A stretch of DNA of 64,000 nt. Origin: CAYRVX01 sp964427875. Its GTDB lineage: Bacteria; Planctomycetota; Phycisphaerae; SM23-33. The notes beneath the pieces are model-generated. The model searched no databases and was not told the DNA's origin. It was given only the letters and a program-made list of their open reading frames with translations. Position numbers and translations under genes: made by a program. The stretch is from assembly GCA_964427875.1 (NCBI GenBank), contig CAYRVX010000011.1, forward strand, positions 21,262 through 85,261, written 5' to 3'. Shown here piece by piece: positions 1-8,624 of the stretch. Within the stretch, counting starts at the first letter, position 1, and each line of letters opens with the position of its first letter.

Positions 1-213
1 GGGGCCCGTCAGCTCGATCCGCAGGTCGATCTCGCCGGGGTCGTACGGGTTGGCCGGCGAGGCGTCCGTCTGAATCGTCAGCTCGATGCGCTCGCAGCGT
101 TTGACCTGCTTTGGGGGGGGCTCGATGGCGAGGCGGCGCTGGCCGACGGCCGGCCTCGCCGCGGCCACCCAAGCCCCCAGCAATGCAGCGTACGTGCGAA
201 CGTGCTTCTTCAC
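1..213 (-). CDS. DUF5060-like secreted protein, N-terminus only (cut by window edge)
   Basis: Reading leftward from a GTG at 213, preceded by GGGGAG, the first 71 codons form a signal peptide (KKH, then a hydrophobic AALLGAWVAAARPAVG stretch) and the start of a beta-sandwich domain containing the motifs RCERIELTIQT, NPYDPGEIDL and IELTGP. Alternating strands, an NPYD turn and a terminal GP are characteristic of DUF5060, the N-terminal domain of many secreted glycoside hydrolases in Bacteroidetes and planctomycetes. The rest lies outside the window, so a catalytic domain is expected but not seen. It is divergent from the DUF6807 gene, with about 147 bp between them. The gene is clearly coding; the family name is moderately sure. 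Confidence 0.6.
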   Translation of the reverse strand, partial: MKKHVRTYAALLGAWVAAARPAVGQRRLAIEPPPKQVKRCERIELTIQTDASPANPYDPGEIDLRIELTGP

Positions 214-360
214 GCAATCTCCCCGGGAGCGCGGGAGCAAAGCGCCGCCGGTTCCCGTCGCGCAGTATGGTATCAGCGGCCCAGCCGGGCGGCAACGTGG
301 TACAATCCCGCCGAATGCCCCGCGACGGTCGCGGGCGGAAGCTGACCCGGGGAATGTCGA

Positions 361-1860
361 ATGATCGTCACGCGAGTCTCTCGGAGAATCGGGCCATTCG
401 TTCTCTCAGTGTGCCCGGCGCTTGTGCTGGTGTGCGGGGCCGCGGCGCCGGCCGACCCGCCGAGCACGGCCGGTGGCGCGATGCAGTGGTTCTCGGTGCC
501 CGTCACCGTCGAAGGACTGCCGGCCGGCAGCGAGCGCGTCCCCGTGAGCTGCCCGGTCGATTTCAGCAGGATCCTGTCCGACCTGAACGCCCCCGGCGCC
601 GTGGACGAACGGGCGCTTCGCCTGGAGTGGCTGCCGGCGGAGGGCAAGGTCGTCGAGCAGCCGGTGCAGTTCATGGCTTCCGTGCAGCCGAGGCCGAAAC
701 GCCGCCGCCTGCTGCCGGGCACGACGGAGAAGGTGAGCTACCTCGCCGAGCACGAGGCCGGCCGGACGCCGCCCGGCGTCAAGGTGGCCGGTACGTTGAC
801 GTGGATCGTCCGCGTCGCTGCCGACGGGACCGCCCGATACCGCCTGCGGTTCGGCGTGCCTCGCGGCGGGCGGCTCATCCAGGTGCCCTATCCGCCGCAC
901 AACCTGCGAGGCTTCGACGCCGACGGGCGCGCCACGGCGGTTCGGTGGTTTCCCCGCATGCAGGTCCGTCCGCTCTGGCCGCTCGGCGGCGTCCTGCACG
1001 TGCGGGAGGACAACGAGCCGGTCACCTCGTACCATATCGGCCCGTCGCTGAAGCAACTGGCTCAGGCGGCGATCGGCGTCCGCCGGCCGTTCCTCTACCC
1101 CGTCAACGGCCCCGACGGCGTGTCTCTGACGGAGCTCGGCAAGCCTCACGACCCGCGGGGCACGCACGCGCACCACTACTCGCTGTGGATCGCCCATGCC
1201 AGCGTCGCCGGGCAGGACTTCTGGTCCGAGCGCGGCGGGTGCATCGTGCATGATGGATTCGAGTCGATCGAGGACGGGCCGGTGTTCTGCCGGCTGATCC
1301 ACAAGACGCGGTGGATCGGCGGCGGCAAGGCCCTCCTGCGGGGCAGGCGGTCGCTGACGTTCTACAAGTCGGCCGGGGACTTCCGGCTGATCGACGTCGA
1401 CCTCGACTTTGCCCCCGCGGGGCCCGGGCCGGTGACGCTCGGCAAGACGCCCTTCGGCTTTCTGGCCGTGCGGGTGGCCGGGTCGATGACCGTCTTTGAC
1501 GGCGGCGGCGAGATCCTCAACGCCGGCGGCGACCGCAACGAGCAGGGCGCCCACCGCAAGCGCGCCGCGTGGATCGACCTCTCCGGCCCCGTCGCGCCGG
1601 GCAAGTGGGGCGGAATCGCCGTGCTCGATCATCCGGGCAATCCCGATCATCCCACGCGGTGGCACTGCCGCAACGACGGCTGGGCCGGCGCGTCGGTCTG
1701 CATGGACCGGCCGCGGACGATCAAGCCGCCGGAGAAGCTGAAGCTGCTTTACCGCCTTCACCTGCACCGCCATAATGCGAAGAAGGCCCAAGTGGCCCGG
1801 CGTTACGAAGAGTACCGCGCCAGGCCGGTCGTGCGTCTGGGGCGGCCGCAGAAGCAATGA
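361..1860 (+). CDS. DUF6807 (PmoA-like) exported protein
   Basis: This is a 499-residue protein with an N-terminal signal peptide (hydrophobic VLSVCPALVLVCGAAAPA). The C-terminal half carries the DUF6807/PmoA-like signature: RPFLYPVNGPDG, then a His-rich THAHHYSLWIAH turn and GQDFW. These features recur in planctomycete and Verrucomicrobia secreted proteins usually annotated 'PmoA family' or DUF6807. The N-terminal 200 residues look like a beta-sandwich resembling the PcRGLX/YetA-like families. No enzymatic reaction is established for the family. The name PmoA is historical and does not imply methane oxidation. It probably acts on or binds carbohydrate outside the cytoplasm, given its neighbours. 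The ATG at 361 follows GGGGAATGTCGA. Confidence 0.75.
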   Translation: MIVTRVSRRIGPFVLSVCPALVLVCGAAAPADPPSTAGGAMQWFSVPVTVEGLPAGSERVPVSCPVDFSRILSDLNAPGAVDERALRLEWLPAEGKVVEQPVQFMASVQPRPKRRRLLPGTTEKVSYLAEHEAGRTPPGVKVAGTLTWIVRVAADGTARYRLRFGVPRGGRLIQVPYPPHNLRGFDADGRATAVRWFPRMQVRPLWPLGGVLHVREDNEPVTSYHIGPSLKQLAQAAIGVRRPFLYPVNGPDGVSLTELGKPHDPRGTHAHHYSLWIAHASVAGQDFWSERGGCIVHDGFESIEDGPVFCRLIHKTRWIGGGKALLRGRRSLTFYKSAGDFRLIDVDLDFAPAGPGPVTLGKTPFGFLAVRVAGSMTVFDGGGEILNAGGDRNEQGAHRKRAAWIDLSGPVAPGKWGGIAVLDHPGNPDHPTRWHCRNDGWAGASVCMDRPRTIKPPEKLKLLYRLHLHRHNAKKAQVARRYEEYRARPVVRLGRPQKQ

Positions 1861-1895
1861 CGCCACTACACGATCGAATCCCGCGGGAGGCAGAG

Positions 1896-2123
1896 ATGGA
1901 ATCGAAGAGCAAAGGCCCATCGGGCATTGGTCGCCGCCGGTTCCTGAAGCGAGGCGCCGCCCTTGCCGCGGGTTTGTCGGCCCTGCCGGCAGCGCGGGCG
2001 GCCCGGGGCGCGGCGGGAGCGAACAGGAGAATCGTCACCGACTTCCGCCGCATCCTCGACGACCCCGAAGCGATGAAGCTCTGGAGCCGCCGCTACGAGA
2101 AGGGCTGGGAACCGAAGGTCTGA
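1896..2123 (+). pseudogene. Tat-signal protein fragment, 75 aa
   Basis: A short frame starts at ATG 1896 after GGGAGG and encodes a textbook twin-arginine leader (GRRRFLKRGAALAAGLSALP, cleavage near AARA). About 35 residues follow, including VTDFRRILDDPEAMKLW, and then a stop. Tat leaders normally export folded enzymes of several hundred residues, so 75 residues is far too short for a typical passenger. It lies 36 bp after the DUF6807 gene and 26 bp before the next gene, so it may be co-transcribed. I read it as the N-terminal remnant of an oxidoreductase-type exported protein. It could instead be a genuine small exported protein. The passenger family is not recognised. Confidence 0.5.
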
Positions 2124-2148
2124 TCTCACCTCCCGGACCCGACGGGAC

Positions 2149-4632
2149 TTGGATTTGGCGACGCCGCCGGACCATCTTGATTCGTCCGCCCTGCCGCTTC
2201 TGCGGACGCGACTGGCCGTCGGGCTGGTCTCGTTGACGGTCATCGCGTTGGAGCTGGCGCTGATGCGGACGATGTCGCTTCGCTTCCAGCACCACTTCGC
2301 GCAGATGGTCGTCAGCGTGGCCCTGCTGGGCTTCGGCGCCAGCGGCACGATGCTCATGCTGCTTCGCCGCAGCGTCCTCGCCTCGCAGCGGTCGTGGCTG
2401 TGGGCGCTGAGCCTGGCCTTCGCCCTGAGCATCCCGCTGAGCCTGCTTGCCGCCGAGCGCGTGCCGCTGGACGTCCGCCTGCTGGCGTGGGACGCCGGCG
2501 AGGTGCTGGGCGTCCTGCTGGTCGAGCTGGCGATGTTCCTGCCGTTCTTCCTGGCGGCCGGGGCGATCGGCGTCGTGCTGATGGATCGCCCCCGGCGGCT
2601 CGGAGGGCATTACGCGGTGAACCTGGTCGCCTCGGGCGCCGGCGGACTCGCCGCCGTGGCGCTGATGAGCGTGCTCTCCACGGGCCAGTTGCTCACCGTC
2701 ACGGGCGCTTCGGCCGGCCTGGCGGCCGTCGTGATCCTGCCGTGGCGGCGAATCGCGGCCGTGCTCGCGACGGGCGCGATGGCCGCGGGGCTCGTGTTGT
2801 TCGGCGTGTGGCTCCGCTACGAACCGAGCATCTCGGCCGACAAGACGCTCTCGGTCGTCCGGCAGATGCCCGGCACGCGGTCGATCCATCACGACGAGGG
2901 CCCGCTCGGCCGCATCGACGTGGTGGCCAACGACGCCTTCCATTACGCCCCGTGGCTGAGCCTGGCCTGGATGGAACCGGAGCCGCCGCACGTGCTGATG
3001 ATCTTCGACGGCGAGTCGATCAGCCCGGTCTACGACTGCCGCAGCCGGGAGGACTGGCGGTTCATGGATTACACGACGGCCGCGGCGGGCTACCACGCCC
3101 GCCGGCCGCGGAGCGTCCTCATCGTCGGCGCAGGTGGCGGCAGCGACGTCGGCCTGGCCGTTCATCACCGGGTGCCGAGGATCGTCGCGTTGGAGATGAA
3201 CGGGCAGGTGATCGACTCGATGGACGGCCCCCTCCGCGGCGCAGGAGGGGCCATCTATCGGGGGCCGGGCGTGACGGTCATCGAGCAGGAGGCGCGGGGC
3301 TACCTTGCCTCGGCGGGCGGGCCCGATGGCGAGCGGACGTTCGACCTGATCCAGGTTCCGCCGGTGGGCGCCTTCGCGGCCGCGGGGGCCGGGATGCACG
3401 CGGCGCGGGAGTCGTATCTGTACACCGTCGAGTCGTTCGCCGCGATGCTGGGCCGCCTGGGGCCAACCGGCGTGCTGTGCGTCACCCGCCCGGCGTCGGC
3501 GCCGCCGAAGGAGGGCCTGCGGATCTTCGACACGGCAGCCGAGGCGCTGCGGAAACAGGGGAAGGACCCCCGCAAGCACCTGGCGATGATCCGCAGTTGG
3601 GCGACCGTCACGGTGCTGGCGTTGGCCTCGCCGATGAGCGCCGGCGACGTGCGGCGGATCGAGGAGTTCTGCCAGGCCAGGTCGTTCGACCTGTGCTGTC
3701 TGCCCGGCCTGGACGCCTCGCGGGCCAATCGCTTCCACCGGCTCGATCGGGCGTATTTCCACGAGGCCGCGGCGGCGCTGCTGGGGCCGCAGCGCCGGCA
3801 GTACCTGGCCGACTACCTCTACGAAGTCGCCGCGGCCACCGACGACCGGCCGTACTTCCACCACTTCTTCCGGTGGCGGGCGCTGGAGACCATCGCCGCC
3901 CAGTCTGGCCCGGGGGCGCGGAACTTCCTCGAACTGGGCTACCTGATGCTGCTGGCCGCGCTCGGCCAGGCCGTGCTGCTGGCGGCGGCGCTGATCCTGC
4001 TGCCGCTGGCGGCCCGCCGGCTCGCCGCCGGCGCCGCGGGCCGGAAGGGCGCCGCCGCGACGCTCGCCTACTTCCTCCTGCTGGGCGCCGGCTTCATGCT
4101 GCTGGAGATGGGCTTCCTCCAGAGGCTGATCCTCTACCTGGCCCACCCGATCTACTCGGCGGCGGTGGTGATCGCGGGGTTCCTGATCTTCGCGGGCCTG
4201 GGCAGCGAGTGCAGCCACCGGTGGGGGGGGCGACTTCCGCGTGTCACGGCCGCGGCGGGCGGGGCGATCGTGGGCGTCTCGCTGGTGCTGGTGTTCGTCC
4301 TGGACGGCTGGCTGTCGCTGACGCAGGGGCGGGCGCTCTGGCTGCGCGTGGCTCTCGCCGCGGCGACGATCGCGCCGCTGGCGTTCGCGATGGGTCACAT
4401 GTTTCCGACGGCCCTTCGGGGCGTCTCGGGCGCGGCGCCCGCCCTGGTGCCGTGGGCGTGGGCGGCGAACGGCTTCGCCTCGGTGCTGGCGGCCGTCGCG
4501 GCGCCCCTGCTGGCCATGAACGTCGGCTTCTCCGGCGTGGCGGGCATCGCCATCGCCTGCTACGCCGCCGCCGCGGTCCTCGGCTGGAAGCTCCCCGGCG
4601 CCGCGGGCGAGGGGCATTCCGCCTCGCGCTGA
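2149..4632 (+). CDS. Polytopic membrane protein with spermidine-synthase-like domain
   Basis: The protein has 827 residues. An N-terminal membrane bundle (about residues 20-240) precedes a soluble Rossmann methyltransferase-like domain (about 250-590), and a second membrane bundle follows (about 600-820). The soluble part shows the SAM-fold glycine loop VLIVGAGGGSDVGLA, the acidic strand end IVALEMNGQVI and a distal FDLIQVPP strand, as in the spermine/spermidine synthase superfamily. The YLYEVAAATDDRPYFHHFFRW segment before the second bundle is typical of fused 'MFS/spermidine synthase' proteins. Their reaction is generally unknown, and polyamine synthesis should not be assumed. The start is uncertain; TTG at 2149 opens the frame and no better ATG lies before the first membrane helix. 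Confidence 0.75.
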   Translation: MDLATPPDHLDSSALPLLRTRLAVGLVSLTVIALELALMRTMSLRFQHHFAQMVVSVALLGFGASGTMLMLLRRSVLASQRSWLWALSLAFALSIPLSLLAAERVPLDVRLLAWDAGEVLGVLLVELAMFLPFFLAAGAIGVVLMDRPRRLGGHYAVNLVASGAGGLAAVALMSVLSTGQLLTVTGASAGLAAVVILPWRRIAAVLATGAMAAGLVLFGVWLRYEPSISADKTLSVVRQMPGTRSIHHDEGPLGRIDVVANDAFHYAPWLSLAWMEPEPPHVLMIFDGESISPVYDCRSREDWRFMDYTTAAAGYHARRPRSVLIVGAGGGSDVGLAVHHRVPRIVALEMNGQVIDSMDGPLRGAGGAIYRGPGVTVIEQEARGYLASAGGPDGERTFDLIQVPPVGAFAAAGAGMHAARESYLYTVESFAAMLGRLGPTGVLCVTRPASAPPKEGLRIFDTAAEALRKQGKDPRKHLAMIRSWATVTVLALASPMSAGDVRRIEEFCQARSFDLCCLPGLDASRANRFHRLDRAYFHEAAAALLGPQRRQYLADYLYEVAAATDDRPYFHHFFRWRALETIAAQSGPGARNFLELGYLMLLAALGQAVLLAAALILLPLAARRLAAGAAGRKGAAATLAYFLLLGAGFMLLEMGFLQRLILYLAHPIYSAAVVIAGFLIFAGLGSECSHRWGGRLPRVTAAAGGAIVGVSLVLVFVLDGWLSLTQGRALWLRVALAAATIAPLAFAMGHMFPTALRGVSGAAPALVPWAWAANGFASVLAAVAAPLLAMNVGFSGVAGIAIACYAAAAVLGWKLPGAAGEGHSASR

Positions 4633-4710
4633 GACCGCGGCGAAGAGGCCAACTCACGCGGAAGGCCCCCGGTGATCTCCGGGAACGCCGCCGCGGCCGG
4701 GAGGACGACG

Positions 4711-7053
4711 CTACTTCGGCGGCTGCCAGTCGGCCTCGGCGGTCAGGCAGATGGCGTCGAGCCGTGCGCCGTCCTCGCGGCACTGGAGCTCGATCACGGC
4801 CGCGCCGGGCTTCAGCGCGACGGCGGGCGGCTTGCGGTCCGCCCCGACGGCGGCGCGAACCCACTGCCATTGCTTGTGGACGCCGGTGTGCCAGTCGCTG
4901 CGCGGCAGGACGTCGCGGCGCCCCTGGCGGACGCGGAGGAAGAACGAGTCGTCGCTGGAGGTGGGCGTCTGCACGCGGGCGTAGAGGCGGTACGTCGCGG
5001 CGGTGGGCACGTGCACCGCCCAGACGGCGCGGGCCACGGCGCTGCCGCCGCCCCCGCCCGGCTCGCCGGGCATCCAGAGGAACTTCCCGCCCGATGCCGC
5101 GGCGTCGGTGTCGATGCGGAAGGGCGCCACGACCATGGCGGCGTCTTCGGCCTCGATGACCCGCCCGGCGGCCGGTGCGTCCTTGCCGCCGGTCCGGGCG
5201 GCCGAGAGAAGGTCCCGGTAGCGGCGGACGACCTCGACGCTGCCGAGGGCCTCTCGCCCGAAGTCGCGGCCGTCGACGGCCAGCAGGTATTCCTCCGCGC
5301 CGGGCTCGCCGCCTTCCACGGCGACTCGGCGTTCCGCGGCCACGTCGGCGGCCAGACGCAGGCGCCCCTTCAAGCCGGCGGCAACGACCTCCACGCGGTC
5401 ACCGTCGACCTTCGTCTCCGCCGGCTGCGAGAAGTCTTTCCGGAACTTGTCGAAGCCGGCGTCATCGAGCCCCTCGGCGGCCCGGACCCACAGGGCGACC
5501 GTTGCGCGGCCGGCGGGCTTCTCGGCGGAGTGAACGCAGGTCAGGCGCATCACGGGGTAGTGGCCTCCGTCGCCGAAGACGCCCGCGCGGGTGGGCCTGC
5601 CCGACGTGTCGAGGGCCAGCGGGAAGCGAACGCCCACGGCGACGTCCTTGAATCGCAGGAAGACCGGCTCGCCGGGTGCGAAGTCGGGCGCGCCGAACGG
5701 CGCGATCCGGAGGTTTACCGGCCTGGGCGAGTGCGCCTCCCAGATCTGCACGGCGTGCGGGACGACCAGGTGGCTCAGCAGGCAGGTCGGCTCGGGCGCC
5801 CGCCGGCGGAACCGGCGGCTGCCCGCGTCGGCCGAGGCGAGCAGGAGCACCTCCGCTTCGCGCTGCACGCTCGTCACGAACGGCTGGAGGTGGAACGTCT
5901 TGCTGTGTCCCCCGCCGGCGGGGATCCGCTTCTTGCCGTACGCGTCGCCCCGGGCGTCCATGAGGAAGCTCATCATGGGCATCGCCGGTCCGCCGGCGAG
6001 GTTGACCGTCAGCACCTTGTCCATCGGCCCGTAGTTCGCGCCGGCCGAGCCGATGCTGAAATGCCTGCCAACGTAGTGCGTGGCCCTCTGCCCGCCGGCT
6101 GCGCCCCACCGCTGGTGAACGACTCGCGGCGTCCGGGCGGCGATTGTCTTGCGGAGCCGGGCCGGCGGCGCCCATTTACAGAGCGAGAAGAACGTGTCGG
6201 GCGTGTAGCCCTGCGGCTGCGGCAGCCACCCGACCGGCCGCAGCAGGCGGTCGAGGTGCCCGTGGCCGGTGAGGAAGTCGTAGTCCCGGCTGTGGGCGCC
6301 GCCGAGGCGTTGGCAGGGCTCGAACCAGTTGGCGGCGATGTCGCTCCAGAACAGCCGCAGGGCCGCCTCGGCGCCCTTTTGGGCCTTGGCGTCCTTGGCG
6401 AACTTCGCGATCAGGCCGAGCGATTCGAGGTCCACGCCGTAGTACGTCGGCGAAATGTACTCGCTGACGCCGTTCTCCCACGTGTGGATCAGCCAGCGGT
6501 CGAGCATCTGCCGGCCCCGTCGCGCGAGCTCCGCCCGGCCGGTGCTCTCCCCGATGGCGATGCAGTTCCACGTCTTCATCAGGAAGATGTTGGTGTAGCC
6601 CTCGCGGACGCGGTGGCGGGCGAGCCCCTCGACGCTGTAGCTAATCAGCCGCTCGAGCCGCTCCAGGCCCTCGCCGTTGAGCCGGTCCCTGTAGAGCATC
6701 CAGACGAGGATGCCCTTCTGCATGCAGAACTCGACGGCGTTGAGGTCTTCCGGCCGTTCGGCCCGCCAGTACCAGCGGTAGTTGCCGAACGTCCGGCTGG
6801 CCTTGTCGCGGTCCTGCATCTGTTCGGCCAGTTCGAGGGCCCGCGCGATGCGGTCGGGCCTGTACCCGGCCGCGGCGGCCTCGAGGGCGAAGCCGAACAG
6901 GTTGCGCGATCCCATGGACGGGCGGACCGGCTCGATGCCTCGCCACAAGCGGTCAAGCCGGCGGACGGCCTCGGGCGTGGGCTTCGCCTCGGCGGCGGCG
7001 CACCACCCGCCGCACGCCAGATTCAACGCCAGGAGAACGGCTGTGTGGGTCAT
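4711..7053 (-). CDS. Secreted (alpha/alpha)-toroid protein, putative polysaccharide lyase-like
   Basis: A 780-residue protein with a signal peptide (THTAVLLALNLACGGWCAAAEA). Residues about 30-330 are helical and Trp/Tyr-rich (RTFGNYRWYWR, EYISPTYYGVDLESLGL, SRDYDFLTGHGHLDRLL), as in heparinase and alginate-lyase-type toroids. A beta-rich middle and a C-terminal sandwich (about 640-780, with KFLWMPGEP and a YRLYARVQTP strand) resembling carbohydrate-binding modules follow. A Tyr/His-containing loop suggests lyase chemistry, but catalytic residues cannot be assigned by eye. ATG 7053 is chosen because GGGAG lies 8 nt upstream; a GTG 6 nt further out has no room for a ribosome site. It is convergent with the spermidine-synthase-like gene and divergent from the FAD oxidoreductase. 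Confidence 0.6.
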   Translation of the reverse strand: MTHTAVLLALNLACGGWCAAAEAKPTPEAVRRLDRLWRGIEPVRPSMGSRNLFGFALEAAAAGYRPDRIARALELAEQMQDRDKASRTFGNYRWYWRAERPEDLNAVEFCMQKGILVWMLYRDRLNGEGLERLERLISYSVEGLARHRVREGYTNIFLMKTWNCIAIGESTGRAELARRGRQMLDRWLIHTWENGVSEYISPTYYGVDLESLGLIAKFAKDAKAQKGAEAALRLFWSDIAANWFEPCQRLGGAHSRDYDFLTGHGHLDRLLRPVGWLPQPQGYTPDTFFSLCKWAPPARLRKTIAARTPRVVHQRWGAAGGQRATHYVGRHFSIGSAGANYGPMDKVLTVNLAGGPAMPMMSFLMDARGDAYGKKRIPAGGGHSKTFHLQPFVTSVQREAEVLLLASADAGSRRFRRRAPEPTCLLSHLVVPHAVQIWEAHSPRPVNLRIAPFGAPDFAPGEPVFLRFKDVAVGVRFPLALDTSGRPTRAGVFGDGGHYPVMRLTCVHSAEKPAGRATVALWVRAAEGLDDAGFDKFRKDFSQPAETKVDGDRVEVVAAGLKGRLRLAADVAAERRVAVEGGEPGAEEYLLAVDGRDFGREALGSVEVVRRYRDLLSAARTGGKDAPAAGRVIEAEDAAMVVAPFRIDTDAAASGGKFLWMPGEPGGGGGSAVARAVWAVHVPTAATYRLYARVQTPTSSDDSFFLRVRQGRRDVLPRSDWHTGVHKQWQWVRAAVGADRKPPAVALKPGAAVIELQCREDGARLDAICLTAEADWQPPK

Positions 7054-7221
7054 GGGCACGGCTCCCGCAAGCTTCTCAACGTCAACGGGGTCAGAGTAAG
7101 CCTCCGGCGGTCCGAAGACAAGGGCTTTCCTTGCGCGGCGGATTCGGATATCTCTTCGGTGCCTCGACGTCGAGGTCGCCCACCAGAGCGTACCGCGATC
7201 GATCCACTACGGAGCCGAACC

Positions 7222-8499
7222 ATGTCCGACACGTATGATGTAGCCGTTATCGGCGGCGGGACGGCCGGTGTCGTTGCGGCCGTCCAGGCCGGACGCGCCG
7301 GCGCGGCAACGCTGCTCGTCGAGAAGGAAGGCGTCCTCGGCGGGACGATGATCACCGCCGCCGTCAACTACCCCGGCAGCTTCCACTCCTGGGACCGCCA
7401 GGTCATCGCCGGGATCGGGTGGGAGCTCGTGTGCGGGGCGCTCGAGGAGGCGGGCCAGCCGCCGCCGGAGCCACCGAAGGGGCCCAGCGAGTCGGGCTCG
7501 TACCACATCGCGATCGACCGGGCGGTCTTCGCCGCGCTGGCCGACGAGGCCGTCGCGAAGGCCGGGGTGGAGATGCTCTTTCACACGATGCTCGCCGCCG
7601 CCCGGCTGGAAGACGACGGCTGGACGCTGTCCCTGTGCACCAAGACGGGCCTGCGGCTCGTTCGGGCCCGGGTGCTCGTGGACTGCACCGGCGACGCCAA
7701 CGCGGTGACGCTGGCGGGCTTCGAGACCGCCCGGAACGACGAGCTTCAGCCGGGCACGCTGGTCTTCAAGGCCGGCGGATACGACGCCGACGCGCTGGAT
7801 TACGAGGCGATCCAGGAGGCGTTCGACGAGGCCGTCCGCGCCGGCCAGATGAAGCCCTCCGATCCCGGGTGGGCCGACGGGAGCATCGCGTTCTTCCTCC
7901 GCAGCGGCGGCGGCAATCGGGCGCACGTTCCGGACGTCGACGGCACCACGTCGGAGGGCAAGACCGCCGCCGAGATCGAGGCGAGAAGGATCATGCTCCG
8001 GCTGTATCGTTTCTGCCGCCGCCAGGCGGGGCTCGAGAACTTCCGGATCGACTTCTTCGCCACCGAGTGCGGCATCCGCGAGACGGTCACGATCAAGGGC
8101 AGGAAGAAGATCACCGCCGCCGACTACGAGGGCGGGCGCCTCTGGGACGACGCCGTCTGCTACAGCCATTACTCCATCGACATCCACCGCCCCCAGACGG
8201 TGGTCCACCGCCACCTCAAGCGGGGCGTGGTGCCCACGATCCCGCTGGGCGCGATGCTCCCGGCCGGCAGCGAACGGCTGGTGGTGGCCGGGCGGTGCAT
8301 CGCCGGCGACAAGGAGGCCAACAGCGCCTATCGCGTGGCCGCAACCTGCATGGCGACCGGCCAGGCCGCGGGGGCGGTGGCGGCCCTGGCCGCCAGGAAC
8401 GGCACCGACGTCGCCGACGTGCCGATGGGCGAGCTGCGCGAGCTCCTCGCCCGCCACGGCGCGATCGTGCCCGAACCGCCCGAAGGGGACCTGCCATGA
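7222..8499 (+). CDS. FAD-dependent oxidoreductase
   Basis: A 425-residue flavoprotein of the FAD_oxidored (PF12831) type. The dinucleotide-binding loop is at the extreme N-terminus (VAVIGGGTAGVVAAVQAGRAG), followed by LLVEKEGVLGGTM, which also fits that family. A second nucleotide-contact region (ARVLVDCTGDANAVTLAG) and a C-terminal FAD closure (ERLVVAGRCIAGDKEANSAYRV, then ATCMATGQAAGAVAALAA) are present. There is no signal peptide, so it is predicted to be cytosolic. In planctomycetes such enzymes often sit in sugar-degradation neighbourhoods, where sugar-ring oxidation is plausible; the substrate is unknown. ATG 7222 has GGAG 7 nt upstream. Its stop overlaps the ATG of the ThuA-like stump by 4 bp. 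Confidence 0.85.
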   Translation: MSDTYDVAVIGGGTAGVVAAVQAGRAGAATLLVEKEGVLGGTMITAAVNYPGSFHSWDRQVIAGIGWELVCGALEEAGQPPPEPPKGPSESGSYHIAIDRAVFAALADEAVAKAGVEMLFHTMLAAARLEDDGWTLSLCTKTGLRLVRARVLVDCTGDANAVTLAGFETARNDELQPGTLVFKAGGYDADALDYEAIQEAFDEAVRAGQMKPSDPGWADGSIAFFLRSGGGNRAHVPDVDGTTSEGKTAAEIEARRIMLRLYRFCRRQAGLENFRIDFFATECGIRETVTIKGRKKITAADYEGGRLWDDAVCYSHYSIDIHRPQTVVHRHLKRGVVPTIPLGAMLPAGSERLVVAGRCIAGDKEANSAYRVAATCMATGQAAGAVAALAARNGTDVADVPMGELRELLARHGAIVPEPPEGDLP

Positions 8500-8624
8500 C
8501 GAGGGTCGAGACGCTGCTGCCGACCGGCAGGAACAACCACGACCGGACGAGGAGTTCGCCGTTCTGCCGGGACCTGCTCGAGCGGTCCGGGCGCTTCGCC
8601 GTGACGCTCTTCGAGGACGCCTAG
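8496..8624 (+). pseudogene. ThuA-domain protein, N-terminal remnant (42 aa)
   Basis: A 42-codon frame overlaps the end of the FAD oxidoreductase gene by ATGA. Its sequence (LLPTGRNNHDR, SSPFCRDLLE, SGRFAVTLFEDA) matches the first beta-alpha-beta unit of ThuA domains: a strand ending in TG-NNHDW, a helix, then GRF-V and an ED strand. A ThuA domain normally spans about 210-240 residues, so roughly the first 15-20% survives before a stop. That stop shares a CTAG tetranucleotide (8621-8624) with the stop of the convergent propeller gene. It is probably a deletion remnant, since FAD oxidoreductase plus ThuA is a common planctomycete pairing (recalled, not searched). Confidence 0.65.

Noticed and set aside
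2035..4617. Long open frame antisense to the spermidine-synthase-like gene
   Set aside because: It has no signal, motif or ribosome site, and a composition dominated by Arg/Gly/Pro/His. Such frames arise automatically opposite GC-rich genes.
4672..7221. In-frame extension of the FAD oxidoreductase to 4672
   Set aside because: It is antisense to the toroid-protein gene, with shadow composition. The FAD loop starts right after ATG 7222, which has a ribosome site.
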